From Torreya grandis (Eukaryota > Streptophyta > Pinopsida > Cupressales > Taxaceae), in NCBI GenBank assembly GCA_037957365.1, contig JARHVA010002004.1, positions 1,274,501 through 1,338,500 on the forward strand: a stretch of 64,000 nt of DNA, in the 5' to 3' direction. A model generated the notes under the pieces. It worked only from the letters and a program-made list of their open reading frames with translations, made no database searches and had not been told where the DNA came from. This document shows positions 35,160-47,217 of this stretch, piece after piece (position 1 is the first letter of the stretch; the number at the start of each line of letters is the position of its first letter). The translations under genes and the position numbers were made by a program.

Positions 35160-36430
35160 GAAGGTAGATTAAAACATAAGCATGTTAGAATGGAATAAGA
35201 GGGAAAACAAATGGAGAATATATTGGATGTGCAACTTAAAATTACAAATAGTATTTACTACATGTAAAACACTACACTTTATTCATATACATAAAATAAT
35301 TGCATATTATATCCAGTTCATAACATCAAAAAAATTATACAATAGCTAATAAAAATAGTATATCATTATTCCCATCAAATATTATATTGTCTTTTCCTTT
35401 CAAAAAATATAGTGTATGTTTGTGCTTTGTATTGATATCTTTCCATTCATTGAGTACACAATTGAGTCTTAGAATTAAGATATGAATTTACTTGGATGTG
35501 TGGCTCATCTACATTGTTCATTTATAAAAAAATATGAAGAATAGAAAACACCATTATGATTTTGGGCACTTTTTCTAGCTCTACACCTACATCTTGAAAA
35601 AGTCTCCATATCGCTTTTAGTATACCAAATGAATTATCAATCTTCATACATTCTATAGGTAATTATTTTTCAAAGGGAGTATGCATCGGGGTGACTATTA
35701 CTATACAACTTCAATAAGTAGGGATGAATTAAATAAATAGAATATCCAACTAATTAGGGACAGATAGTACTTCCTTTAATTTGGAATGTTAGAGATGCTA
35801 ATACTTATCTATTTTTGTATTATTTTTTATTGTATAAAAATTCAAATTATTATCATGATGAGCACTACTATGAGCATTAACATAAACATGTTACAATATT
35901 TTTTTGTGCAATATATATTCCTTGCAATAAAACACATTGTAAATGGTGTTGGTTTACATAATTCATAGGAGTATAATATTTTTCAAATAAATATGATAAC
36001 TTAATATCTGTTCCATTAAATGCACCACCTATAATTGAAATTAGAGTTAAAGTGTGAAAATGACTTAGTATTTTTTATGTGGTCATCCACATATAAATTA
36101 GGACCATATTTCTTCATACAAAAAATAATTTCCCACTAAATTTTCCTTCTAGATTTTTAAATTAAATGCAAAGGTAGTGATTTCATTACTTTTGGCACTA
36201 GCAATTACATGACATGAAGGGACTGATAAATCTCATGTGATTTATGTCTTCTAACATCATCATAGCATGCTTTATATAAGTACTAAACCTTTACATCATA
36301 CATGTGCATATGTCTATAGTTTGACTCCACACATGAGACAATTTGGAAGCTTTGGAAAATATTAATATGCTGATGTAATTGAGCTATATGCAAATTAAGT
36401 AATTAAAGACTTCAGTTTATGTTAGCATTC
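35160..36430 (-). pseudogene. PIF/Harbinger transposase remnant, region B
   Basis: On minus the frame near 36010-36040 reads IIGGAFNGTDI, a changed form of the family's GAIDGTHI block with the first catalytic Asp position altered. About 35930 it reads CVLLQGIY (usual LLQGVVD). At about 35530-35660 it reads KIDNSFGILKAIWRLFQDV and VELEKVPKIIMVFSILH, close to the conserved VExAFGxLKxRWRIL...VPxIVxxCxxLHN ending of HARBI1-like transposases. Stops and frame changes are frequent. Terminal inverted repeats were not found. Region C keeps part of the same element at 54071-54800. Confidence 0.7.
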
Positions 36431-36639
36431 AAAACTAGTCATCAAAATCAACCTATTTTTAATATCACAGTTATAATCTATTATAACCTTTTATATATTA
36501 AAAGTCATATAAAAATTTGTATATTCATTAATAAAAAATTACATTATTTTTTTCAAATCCATATATAATTATATTAGTTAATATACAACACTAATGTTTT
36601 GGTAAATATCTATCTTGACAATAAAATTTATTGGATGTT
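36431..36639. other. AT-rich start of the block unique to region B
   Basis: At about 36440 the match to region C stops and does not resume until about 42436. Nothing recognisable lies in this first part. Confidence 0.5.
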
Positions 36640-37480
36640 AAATTATATTGCTTGAAACTACTAGTTAAAATTAATATTATAATTTTTTTTGATATTATAG
36701 TATTTTCAATCATTTGAGACTATTATTTTGTAAGTATTTTTTTGAACTATAGAAATGTAAAACTATATTATATAAAAAAAATAATAACTATAAAATAATT
36801 CATATATGTAGTATATAATTTATTTAGACAATCAGACTTCAAATCATATTATTTGAAATACTAGCTACAATAAAATCTATAAAATCCTTTGACACTACAC
36901 TTCATTCATTGATTTGAGAATGGACTTTTTGAGAGTGCTTTTTCTTTTAAGTATTTTTTTTTTAAAATCACATTGTTTTAAACACTAACTACAATCAATA
37001 TTATAAAATATTTTGACATTACAATTCCTTCAATGATTTTAGATTATTCTATTAACTACAATGGATATTTTAGAATCTTTCAATATTGTACTTTTTCAAT
37101 CATTTGAGACTATTATTTTTTAAGTATTTTTTAAATTGTAGAAACATAAAATTTTATTATATAAAAAAAATATTAGCTATAATAAAAATTCATATATGTA
37201 GTACATAGTTTATTTACGCTATCATAGTTTAAGTCATATTACTTGAAATACTAGCTACAATGAATATTATAAAATTCTTTGACCCTATGCTTCGTTCATT
37301 GATTTCAAAATGTTATTTTGATAAATAAAAAATTGTGGGTATTTTTTAAAATCACATTGTTTGAAATACTAGCTATAATAAATATTATAGAATCTTTTGA
37401 CACTATACTTCCTTCAATAATTTTAATTTTTTTTTTTTAGTGAATATTGTCTTAAATCGTAGAAACATACAATTATATAT
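36640..37480. repeat. Degenerate higher-order tandem repeat
   Basis: A motif of the form TTTGAAATACTAGCTACAAT followed by an ATATTATAAAATCTTTTGACA-like stretch recurs at about 36655, 36855, 36975, 37245 and 37360. A larger unit of 390 bp is visible: 36706-36870 aligns with 37096-37265 with the same start (TCAATCATTTGAGACTATTA). It ends about 350 bp from the 3' end of the P450. Confidence 0.75.
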
Positions 37481-37831
37481 TATCTAGTAAAAAATAGTAT
37501 ATATAGAAGGATTCTTATATATAATATAGTTTATTTAGACAATTGAACCAATTCGATGAAAATTGAGAGACAACATACACTATTTAATTTATAACCTATA
37601 TAGATTAAACCCCTTATTACTTGAAAAAATATTAGCTGGCATAATTTATATATTTAACATTTTCTAATATTTATTTATTTTATATATGAATAGTCAATAG
37701 GAATATGCTATTTGATTCCATAGCTAATAGGAAACTTAGTGAAATTCAAAAATAACATGCAATCTACACGGCCCTTATTTATAACAACAAATTAAACATT
37801 ATCAATAACATGAACTCATTGTTGGTGAAAT
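37481..37831. other. 3' flank of the P450
   Basis: AT-rich, no gene. It would hold the P450 3' untranslated region and poly(A) signal; no clear signal stands out. Confidence 0.4.
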
Positions 37832-38466
37832 TCATTCTCGAAGTTTGTTAATGCTAGATATAGAATTTCTGGAGGTTAGTCTCCATGAGGGACGGGCACA
37901 AAGTGGATATTTATTAGGGACAATCAATCCAAACACTTCATCCATATTGACCTCACAATCCACACTCCAATCAAAGCAATGTATGAGCTCAGCGAGTGCC
38001 AACTTAACAACAGAAAGTCCAGTTGAACTTCCAGGGCACCTCCTTCTCCCTGTTCTGAAAGGAAACAATTCAATGTCATGTCCTTTCACATCCATAGTTT
38101 TCCCAATAAACCTCTCTGGCTTGAAATGTAAAGGATATTCCCAAACACTTTCATCCCTTCCCACGGCCCATATGTTCACAAGCAACATTGTTTGAGGAGG
38201 AATGTAATATCCTTCCACATGACGTGCCCCCATCGACTCGTGTGGAATCAAAAAGGGCAATGGTGGATGCAGTTGGAATGTCTCATACACTACACATCGC
38301 AAGTACTCATAGTTTACCACATCACTCTCCTTTAACAAACGGTGTCTACCCACTGCTGATTCAATTTCTTGTTGTAATGTTGCCATCACATGAGGGTTTC
38401 TCAATAGCTCACTCAATCCCCATTCTAATCTTGTGGCAGGTGCGTCTACTCCAGCACTAAACATAT
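37832..38466 (-). pseudogene. P450 exon 2
   Basis: Open to its TGA at 37832-37834. It starts after a T-rich tract and AG (38467-38468). The split Asp codon (G from exon 1, AT here) gives the usual phase-1 junction of CYP71-clan genes just before MFxAG. It carries the I-helix end, K-helix, PERF and heme loops. The Gln codon of the damaged ExxR is at 38273-38275 (CAA). Confidence 0.85.
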
Positions 38467-38967
38467 CTTGAAAAAAAAAAAATTGATTATTGGTTTATGT
38501 AAATTTTGAGTGAAGTATTATACTCTATTTTTTTGAAAGACAACAAATGCCTTAACTAACATTAAGAAAATAAATCAAAAGAAAAAAACACTTTATTCCA
38601 TGTACATTTATGTTATTTATGAACATTATTAAAAGATATAAAAGATTTTAAAAAATAAAGATAGCCAATTGAAAGAAATATTTTATGTTAGTGTTAGATT
38701 TCATCGTGTGTCACTACCAAATTTTAAAACCAAACTAAGTACTTCACCTATTCACTAATTTTAAATAAACAATGAATTATGTTGTTTCATCTAGTTTGCC
38801 ATTTTTATCCGTAATCGTAAGGTTAGTTAATTTTTTCACATTAATTTTTTAGTTACACTTTTAAAATACTTTAAAATTTATTGTATAAATTAATAATATT
38901 TGTTTCTTTCACTTTCAATTTCAATTTCAATTTAAAAGCTTGTAGATTATTCTATTTCCAAACTTAC
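38467..38967 (-). other. P450 intron
   Basis: 501 bp with a full-consensus donor GTAAGT (+ 38962-38967) and a T12 tract followed by CAAG acceptor. No reading frame inside resembles the missing P450 segment. Confidence 0.75.
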
Positions 38968-39841
38968 CACGATCACTGCCTTGACGTGGAGCCTTGTGAT
39001 TTTCATCTCCTTCTCTGCCATGTTCAGTTCTCTCTCTTCTACGATTCAAGTGTTCATCGATTACTTTGTCAGCAAAACCGTCGAATATTTTTTTAGCGGC
39101 TCACATGCGACGGTGGACGCCTTGCAAATCAAGCCAGTCTAGAAACGGAATGAAATCTCCAATGCAAAAGACTTCGGCGAGGGCCAACATCTCAGAGAGC
39201 ATTTCTGCAAAGCCATGGCCTCCACTCAATTCATCATCCGAGAATGTTCTGCCGGCAAACATTCTGCAGATGATATGTTGAGTGAGGGATGAAAATCTGT
39301 TTCTCAGGTTCACGCAGCGTACCCCTTGTCCGGTCTCCGACCAAATGGAGGGCACCATTGCGGATACCTCTTCCTCCCTCACGGACTGGAAACACTCCGT
39401 TTTTTTCACCGTGAGTAACTCGACTGTGAGAAGCTTCTTCATTTGCCTCCAATACTCGACATAGTTAGAAAATCCGACGTCTATGCGATCGTAGAGTAAG
39501 TATTTCCCAGTAGAAAGAGCGGGCCTGTTAGCGAAAAACAAATCGTGCGTTTTAAGAAACTCCTTTGCCATGGCAGGAGAAGACACCACTACGGTGGGAA
39601 CAGAGCCGAAGCGTAGAAACATGATATGCCCATATTTCTTTGCAAGCTCTGCGAGAGAGTGATTAGGGAGGGAGCCGAGGAGATGATGATTTCCCAGGAG
39701 GGGCCATAGTCGTGGCCCTGGTGGCAATCGCAACTGATCAGCTCCAGGCTTCTTGAATTTGTAGAAAATGAAGACGAAGATTAGGAAAACCCCGACTATT
39801 GTTGGAGTCGCCTCAACTACAGAGGAATACAGAGACGCCAT
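38968..39841 (-). pseudogene. P450 exon 1 with in-frame TGA
   Basis: Markedly more GC-rich than its surroundings. Reading continues in frame after TGA at 39101-39103 as AAKKIFDGFADKVIDEHLNR to the splice donor, so the stop is a point change and not a frame break. The last 20 or so codons (TEHGREGDENHKAPRQGSDR) do not show the DFVDVLL...IKA wording usual for this family. Confidence 0.85.
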
Positions 39842-39885
39842 CTTGGGGGAAAAGAGGAACATGTCACCGCTTACAATGAAAACAA

Positions 39886-40576
39886 GGAAATGTGAGAGGG
39901 ATTTAAATAACCGTCACACACAGTGACTCATTTGTCGTCCATGAAAAGTGGCCCTTTTATTTGTGGCATTTCAATGCTTAACACGTTTCTCATGGTCCAT
40001 TCGATTTCATATAAATTCGATTAATTAAAGCAGCACACATCCGATTATAGAATATTCTATTATATTTGTGATAAGATGAATTGAATTCAAAGAATATCAC
40101 ATAATATTTTGAAAGAGTATGTAATTGTTTATAAATATAAAATATTGAGACATTTGTTGTGTAGAAGGAAATGTTTGAAATTTGCTGTTTGATAGAGAAA
40201 TGTGTGAGGCATTTAAATAGCCATTACACATAGTGATGACAGAGCACAGTATGACGTATTTCAATATTTAACACATTTGCCATAGTTTATTCCATTTCAT
40301 ATAAATTTGAACAATTAAAGCAGCATACATTTGATTATAGAATATTCCATTATATTTGTGACAAGATGAATTCAATTCAAAGATTATCACATAATATTTA
40401 TAAGACTATCAGATCTGTCAGACAATGTATAATTTATTGGTTTGAAGTTCTTCAACATTCTGGTAATTGATTTGTTGTTTTCAATTTTTATTTTTCTAGA
40501 TACTTTTAGCTCTCCTTTTATGTACTGATTCATGAATTGAATTCAAAGAATATCACATAACATTTTGAAAGAGTAT
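39886..40576 (-). promoter_or_regulatory. Duplicated promoter segment of the P450
   Basis: 39888-40140 and 40199-40420 are diverged copies about 311 bp apart. Each contains TATTTAAAT on minus (about 39900-39910 and 40213-40222), then a shared stretch with AAAGCAGCA and GAATATTC-like strings. A third partial copy is at about 40528-40576 (AATTCAAAGAATATCACATA). The first TATTTAAAT lies about 60 bp upstream of the chosen start codon and could be the TATA box. The duplication is seen directly; the promoter role is inferred. Confidence 0.65.
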
Positions 40577-41227
40577 ACTCTACCATAATTTTCATATAAT
40601 TAAATAATTGAGAAGACAATCCCATGACACAGAACTATCATTCTCATAAGATCCAATAAATTATTATCTATATTTTACCATTATATTTAGACAATCTCAA
40701 CAACGAAGTAAAGAAATACATAAATAAGAAAGGATTTGAGGATCACGTAATGTCAAAATTCATACGTAACGAGATCATGTGCTTCTCTCTGCTTAATATA
40801 AATTACACCTCTCCACACCGTTTTATAATTTTAAATTTGTTTGCAGTAAAATTCTACCTTTATTAAGTTTTTTTTTTTTTTTTTTTAAATTAATTCATTT
40901 TATAATTATTTTTTTTTCCAATCAATAATTTTTTTATAAAATATATAAATTTATATAGTTTAAAATTTACTATAAAAAATTTAAACATATTCTTATATAT
41001 ATATTTTTAAAATATTTCCTTTATTAATTATAAAAAATAATAATAAATTACTATTTATAAAAAGTTAATTTAGATTTTATTAATTTTTAAATGTTATTGC
41101 TGGCCCATAATTACTGGCATCTTTTTATTTTTAGAAAAATGGGGAAGACCCTGAGTCAGCTAAACAACTCCCGTGACCGACACGTATCGGTGAAATATCA
41201 AAGTTGGATATGATATTATTCTTGCCG

Positions 41228-41272
<45 letters not shown>

Positions 41273-42435
41273 ATTAAGACAATTGTTTATATTTTTAGTA
41301 TATTGAAATTTGATGTAAAGTTCTGTTTTTTTAATTAAATTTTAATTTTAATAAATTAGTATATTTAATAAATTTATTTATCTTATCAAATATTAATTTA
41401 AATAAATTAATTTGTCTAATAAATATTGTGTAGTATTTAGTGTTTATTTTTATATTTAATAGTTCATTGTATTTGATTTTTATTCTATTGAAACTAAAGT
41501 ATTGAGTAGTACATAGTATATAATATATTGTTAGAGGGATTTTTCATAAATGCAAATGAAATATGTGGAGGGAAAGAGTAAAAGACACATGAGTTTTACT
41601 TTTCATTCATTTGATAATTTTGGATGGTCGAGAAAATTACCCAACCATGTTGCGTCAGCCAAATTAGTAGGATACACTTTGTAAGTGACAATTTTTTTAA
41701 ATACATTTGGGCAGACAAGTACTACAAATAAAACCAATAGGAACCCTCATGATCAATGTTGTCCTTTATGATCACAAATTTCCTAACTGTTATGTTGCAC
41801 TTAATCTAATGACCCTTCTCTCATTTCAATTGAATATTAACACAAATTTAATCTTCATAAATAGACTTTATAAGTTTCTATCAATCTTTTAAAATGAATA
41901 AAATTTTATATTACTTACTAATAGACAAGCATGCGATCATCGTAACCTATCTTCATGTTATTTTGCATATTAAAAAAATATAATAAAATAAAATATGTTA
42001 GCATGTGTTAAAGGATTATTATAAGACTTATTTATTATAAGCTATATGTATTTTTCTTCGTATCTTATCCAATGAAGCTTTACATATTACTTTTCTAATC
42101 ATTAATAAACATAATTAATGATTATTATAACTGTATAGGTCTTTTTGTTATTAATTATTTCATAATTCAATGACTTTTCCTTTAATCTTATCTTATATGT
42201 AAAAGTCAATTTTATGAAATTTGTTTGAAATGACATTGTAATTCATCAAGTATTTTTAGGTATTAATTTATTTTATTTTAAATTTTCATTCATTTGTAAA
42301 TTTTGTGATGGCTTTATTATGTAGCTATATTAGTTATATTAGCACATATAAATACTATATCTCAAAATTCTACAAATATTATTATTATTATTTTAGTTTA
42401 TTGTTATTATTTTTTCATACTATTTATTGTTGCAA
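40577..42435. other. AT-rich gap upstream of the P450
   Basis: No gene recognised. It contains a T-run (about 40867-40886), a (TA)n run at 41232-41267 and a short GC-richer patch at about 41140-41210. The frame at 41707-41892 has no family resemblance. Confidence 0.6.
41232..41267. repeat. (TA)n microsatellite
   Basis: About 18 TA units. Confidence 0.95.
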
Positions 42436-43887
42436 TGAACTTATATTAAATATTTACTATTTCAATGAGTTTACATTCTAAATTTACATAAAAAGTCAAA
42501 TTAAATAGTTTACAATATAAATATAAGGACTAATTGCTACACAATGCTATGAATAGATCTCATATTAATACTTTGATTTCAATAGAATAAAAAACAAATA
42601 CAATGTCTTATTAAATGTAAATATAAGGAGTAGTCGCTACATGGTCCTTATTTAGAAATTGCACTTTAATTTAATTTATATTTAAAAAGCACTATGGTGT
42701 AATTTTAGCATCTGTTGTTTAAAGGAATAGTATAAAAATATAGTATAGTGGGTCTATTTATTAAAATATTTTTGGTCTACAAATATGATGTTCGAACCTC
42801 CACAACAAATTTTTATGGTTATTTTAGAAAATTAATTTAGTGATATAATTAATTAGATATCCACTTAGCAGACAATTTGCACAACTTAATAATATAAAAT
42901 ATGAAATGAGAAATATAAATGATCTATAAACATTGAGTAATACATCTTTATGGTATATTATCCATTCATTCTTCTACTTCTAATGAGAGAGTATGAAATA
43001 TAAACTTGGACAAATAGATTCGTCACTCCATCTCCATCCCTATGATTGATAAAAGACTATGAATTTATAAAATAGATTATAATGATAACACTTATAACTT
43101 TATACAAATTTATATTTTATAAATTATTTTTGTGTAAAGCAAGTATGGGCGACAAATTTTCCAAAATATTTTGACATATGTCTATAAGGTTTGATGAACA
43201 TATAAAATAAGGAGATAATATTTACAGGAAATACGATGAATGAATAACATTAGTACACTTAATTTGAAATAGTAGAGATTAAAAATAACATTGGACTATA
43301 CCCCTTTTTAGTAGCAAAAATTATACTGAGTTTACAAATGAAATTTTCTATTCATTGCTTGTTTTAGTGCATCGGTGGGTCCCCTAAATGCATGGATTAC
43401 TTAGGATGATAATTTAAATAAATTACAGATTACTTTGTGCTTGTCTGCACTTAAAATAGTCAAAACAAAAACACTTTTTCCATATAAATCTAAATATTAT
43501 TCTTAACAATTGCTATGAAAATCACACCCTAAATTTTTTCTATGTATATATTCAAATTTACAATCTTCTTTCTATGAATATATTTTGAAACTAACATACA
43601 CTTTTAGAGTTCTTACATCATGTGCGACACTTCATTTTTTCCTATTTTGAATGGGTCACCCACAAACCAAAAAAAAAACAAATTTCGTGTAAAACCTTTC
43701 AGAAAGAGCTTAATTTTTATATTCCTCCTCTCTAAAAAATTAGATCATTCACAAGAATTTGTGAAGCTAATTAATATATTCATTTTTTACACATTGGGAG
43801 ACAAATTGTAAAAACTCTCAATAGTTTGTTTGACAACTATACAAAATTAATTTTGAAGGTCTTGGTTTAAAAAACACCTTAATTCAA
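42436..43887 (+). repeat. Gypsy internal region B, resumed after the P450 block
   Basis: From TTAAATATTTACTATTT onward it is collinear with 54990-56425 and, from about 42655, with 12870-14099. No RT-like coding seen; the short frame at 43620-43811 is not supported. Confidence 0.55.
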
Positions 43888-44820
43888 AAGAATGGGTATA
43901 TCATACATGCTCTAGTTCAAGATCTTAAACCTATAATCAACACATGACCTTTTTCAATATGGGGATTAGATCTTATTGGAGAAATTATTCCTACCTCATC
44001 AGATGGACATAATTTCATTATTACAACCACAGAGTATTTTATTAAAAGGGTGGAAGCTATGCCACTCATACACACCACAAGACTTTAGATATCTAAGCTC
44101 AGTTATAATCAAATCATTTACCACTTAAAAATCCCATCCAAAATCATATCAGATAATGTAAAATTATTTATGAATAAGGAAGTGGAAAACTTATGCAATC
44201 GATATCATACTATATAACATTTATCCACACACTATTACCCTAGGGCAATGGCCAAGCGAAAGCAACAAACAAAATGCTTATAAAAATACTTAATGAAAAT
44301 TGTCAATGACGTTGGAAGAAAATGAAATCTACAACTATATCTTATACTTTGGTCATATAAAAGCTGTGTCTGAATGCCTACTATGACCACTCCATACTCT
44401 TTGGTATTTGGAATAGATGGAATCATTTTAGTTGAAATTGAACACCCCACATTACATATATCCTTTCAAAGAATCATAATAAAAAAATGAGTATAAAAGT
44501 GAGCGGCTATAAGAACTAGAATTATTTGATGAAAATTGTTAAAATTCCCTTTATAACCTTATATCATATCAAAATAAGCTCAAAGGACAATATTGTAATA
44601 AAATTCAGTCCTGAGAATTTGAAATTGATGACCTAGTCATTACAAAAAATTAAAAAACACCAATGTTAAATGTAAAAAGAAGGGAATTGAAGTAAATTAG
44701 ATTGGGCCTTATGTTATTATTACCAAATCTGGATCAAGGGCATATAAAATGGCCACTCTAGATGCAAATGAGCATGATGAGCCAATGAATATAATGCATC
44801 TAAAATAATTATATATCTAA
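43888..44820 (+). pseudogene. Ty3/gypsy (Tat-like) integrase remnant, copy B
   Basis: The best copy of the core: GLDLIGEIIPTSSDGHNFII, TTTEYFIKRVEAMPLIHTT, then ISDN (second catalytic Asp) near 44150, and after a one-base frame change GQGNGQAEATNK near 44245-44280 (catalytic Glu). The C-terminal block ends at TAA 44818-44820. Three putative catalytic residues can be located, but frameshifts and stops prevent translation. Confidence 0.8.
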
Positions 44821-47217
44821 TAGGGCCTAAATTTTTTGATCCTCCATATAGAAGACCCCATATTTGGGGAAACTCTTATGCGTCACTACTTAACTATCCA
44901 TCATTCTTCCTCATCTCTCATCATTACCATCTTCCAATCTGGTCTACTCACCTTCCATACAAACCTGATCCTAAGGGTGGTTTTAAGATATATGCTTTGA
45001 CAATAAAGAGATATGAGTCTCAAAATGGGGAAAATTAATGCTAAAATTACAGAGGTGATAACATTAATGAGTCATTTGGAACATATAATCTACTCTAAAA
45101 ATAATATTTCCTCCTGACATCTAATTGGAAATAAAGATCAATTTTTCTAGATGGCTCTTCTCCCTATCGTCATTAATGGCACCAAATTTTACTTATCCCT
45201 TTTCATTACCCTAAGCATATATCCTCCTACACCCACTAACTTCATTATTAAATAATGGTCATTATTTATTCCTTCTCCAAGTTGTATAATACACTTTGTA
45301 AAGAATTGTAAAAATAATCCTAATATTTATTTTTAGTTCTTGGGATTATAATCATATTGAGTTTGATCATGTCTTAATTATTACCAGATTATGTTTCCCT
45401 AGTATCCTTGGTCAATATTTTAGGACACTTTGTAAATTATCCATTTTGGTTTAACACCCTCTTATTCATGTAATGAGTAGTCTTGTCTATATATTTTTTA
45501 ACCAAGTTCCTTGAACATATTGTTATCATTTTTCTTGTAAATAAATTTTCATCCATTTCACACTTTTATATATAGTAGTTATATCTTAATGAGGTCACAA
45601 GTCCATTTTACTTTGGATAACTTTGTAAAAACTTTATACATCCTTTTAAGTTATGTTTTTTAGAAATTTTTATTACATCATCTTGTTAATATATAAATTT
45701 AGTCTGTTATCCATATGTAAGTATTTTTATTATGTCATAATTAAGCTATCTTATTAGTGGTTATTTTGTGTAAATAATTATTTTAATCTTTTATGTTGTT
45801 TTAATTCTTTGTAATCAATTTGCATGTAAATGTTTGAATTATCATTTTAAGTATTGTATTTTTTTTATATTTGGTTTGTTTTGGGAATGAGGATGGGCCT
45901 AAGTGACTACCCATTATGAAATAAGGATTTTCATTAACGACGTTCCCTCTTAAACTCACCATGCACTATAAGTCGATGTGACCTTGTCTATCCAAATGTC
46001 ATAGGTATATTCTTAACTAAGTGCAATAGTAAAATAGGATTTATAACATTTCAAGTGGATTCAAGATACCTAACAATCTTTATCACCTAATCATTAAACT
46101 ATCCCATTTGGCCACTCTAACCTAGTAATTAATCTATCCACCTCCTTGGTGCAGAAGGGTTTACCCATTATCAATTTATGAGACAAATGCTTATCTCACT
46201 AAATGACCACCTACCTAAAACTTAGCACATGTCACAAGTTATAACACATTCCATTTCATTATAATATCAGATTATATGATTTTATACATTTAATAAAACA
46301 TAACAATTAAAACCTAACATCACATGATCTATCTAAAAACCATGTCATCTACATCATCATATACATGAAATTAAAAGACATCCACATAATCATATACATT
46401 AAATTAAAGAACATTCATAAAACACATAATCATGCATCATTTCTATAGATGTAAATAAATTGTAACATCTGCATCACATCCAAATATAATCATATCCTAC
46501 TTATAATCAATCAAATCAAATATCTAATTTAACAAATACATCAAAATTGCATAAGCGAAATATCCATAAACATGCCATATACAATTATAAATCTTGTCAT
46601 AATCACGTAGATGTCCATGAATGATATAAAAATTATATACAATATAAGCATCATGGACATCAATGTGGTAAGTATGAAATACATGTCCAAACCACAAAAA
46701 CTGTCTCATCAGATGAAGATCACAATAGTCCTTACGATTTCCTAGTCAATTGATGTATGGAATGAGTAGTTTTTGCCATATAAGATGGATCTCATTGATC
46801 TACTAGGAGCACACCCTTGTAAAGACCCGTATAGTATTGGGTATCTCTAGTTAGATGTGATATTTTATCTATCACATCTATTAAGCCATGTATCTATAAT
46901 AGCGTGTCGCCATCATCCCAGGTCTAGTCAACTACTTTTAACTCTACCTCTCTCTAGCCGATTCAAGTCTAAATTTGACCTATCTAACCATGTAAGGATA
47001 TTATATGTGCCTCTATAAACTAAATCTAAACTATCTGACCCTATAAGGTTGCTATCTATTTATCTTTATCCTAAATCTGACCTATCTAAACCTGTAGAGC
47101 TACTATCTATGCATTTATGGTCTAAATCTATTCCAATAATACAGTCAAGCAAGTTAATATGGGGCCTATATACATATCCTATTATGCTATCTATCATTAT
47201 AAATCCACCAGCTCTAG
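44821..47217 (+). repeat. Gypsy region between integrase and antisense ORF, copy B
   Basis: Collinear with 15033-17394 and 57321-59640; no gene recognised. Frames at 46524-46709 and 47049-47237 are not conserved as protein. Confidence 0.5.

Larger units (their letters stand above)
37832..39841 (-). pseudogene. Cytochrome P450 pseudogene, CYP71 clan (CYP750-like), two exons
   Basis: An ER-anchored A-type P450 remnant. Exon 1 is 38968-39841, the intron 38467-38967 (501 bp) and exon 2 37832-38466. Counting from the chosen Met: membrane anchor at residues 8-29, LPPGPRLWPLLGN hinge at 39-51, C-helix WRQMK at 131-135, I-helix AGVDAPAT at 296-303, K-helix ETFQ at 353-356, KPERF at 407-411, heme motif FRTGRRRCPG at 428-437 (Cys435). 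The start at 39841 fits better than the upstream Met at 39862 because of its context (AAGATGG). Defects: in-frame TGA at 39101-39103 (codon 247), Arg to Gln in ExxR, Thr to Ala in AGxDT, Arg to Lys in WxxxR, and no DFVDVLL-type segment before the I-helix. Spliced length would be about 502 codons. Family assignment is by eye. Confidence 0.85.

Noticed and set aside
37845..39464. Several open frames on the plus strand and in other frames over the P450 exons
   Set aside because: Shadows of the P450 coding sequence; its motifs are only on the minus strand in one frame.
37832..39841. A functional P450 with the TGA read as a sequencing error
   Set aside because: The K-helix Arg, the I-helix Thr and an internal segment are also lost, so several independent defects support a pseudogene.
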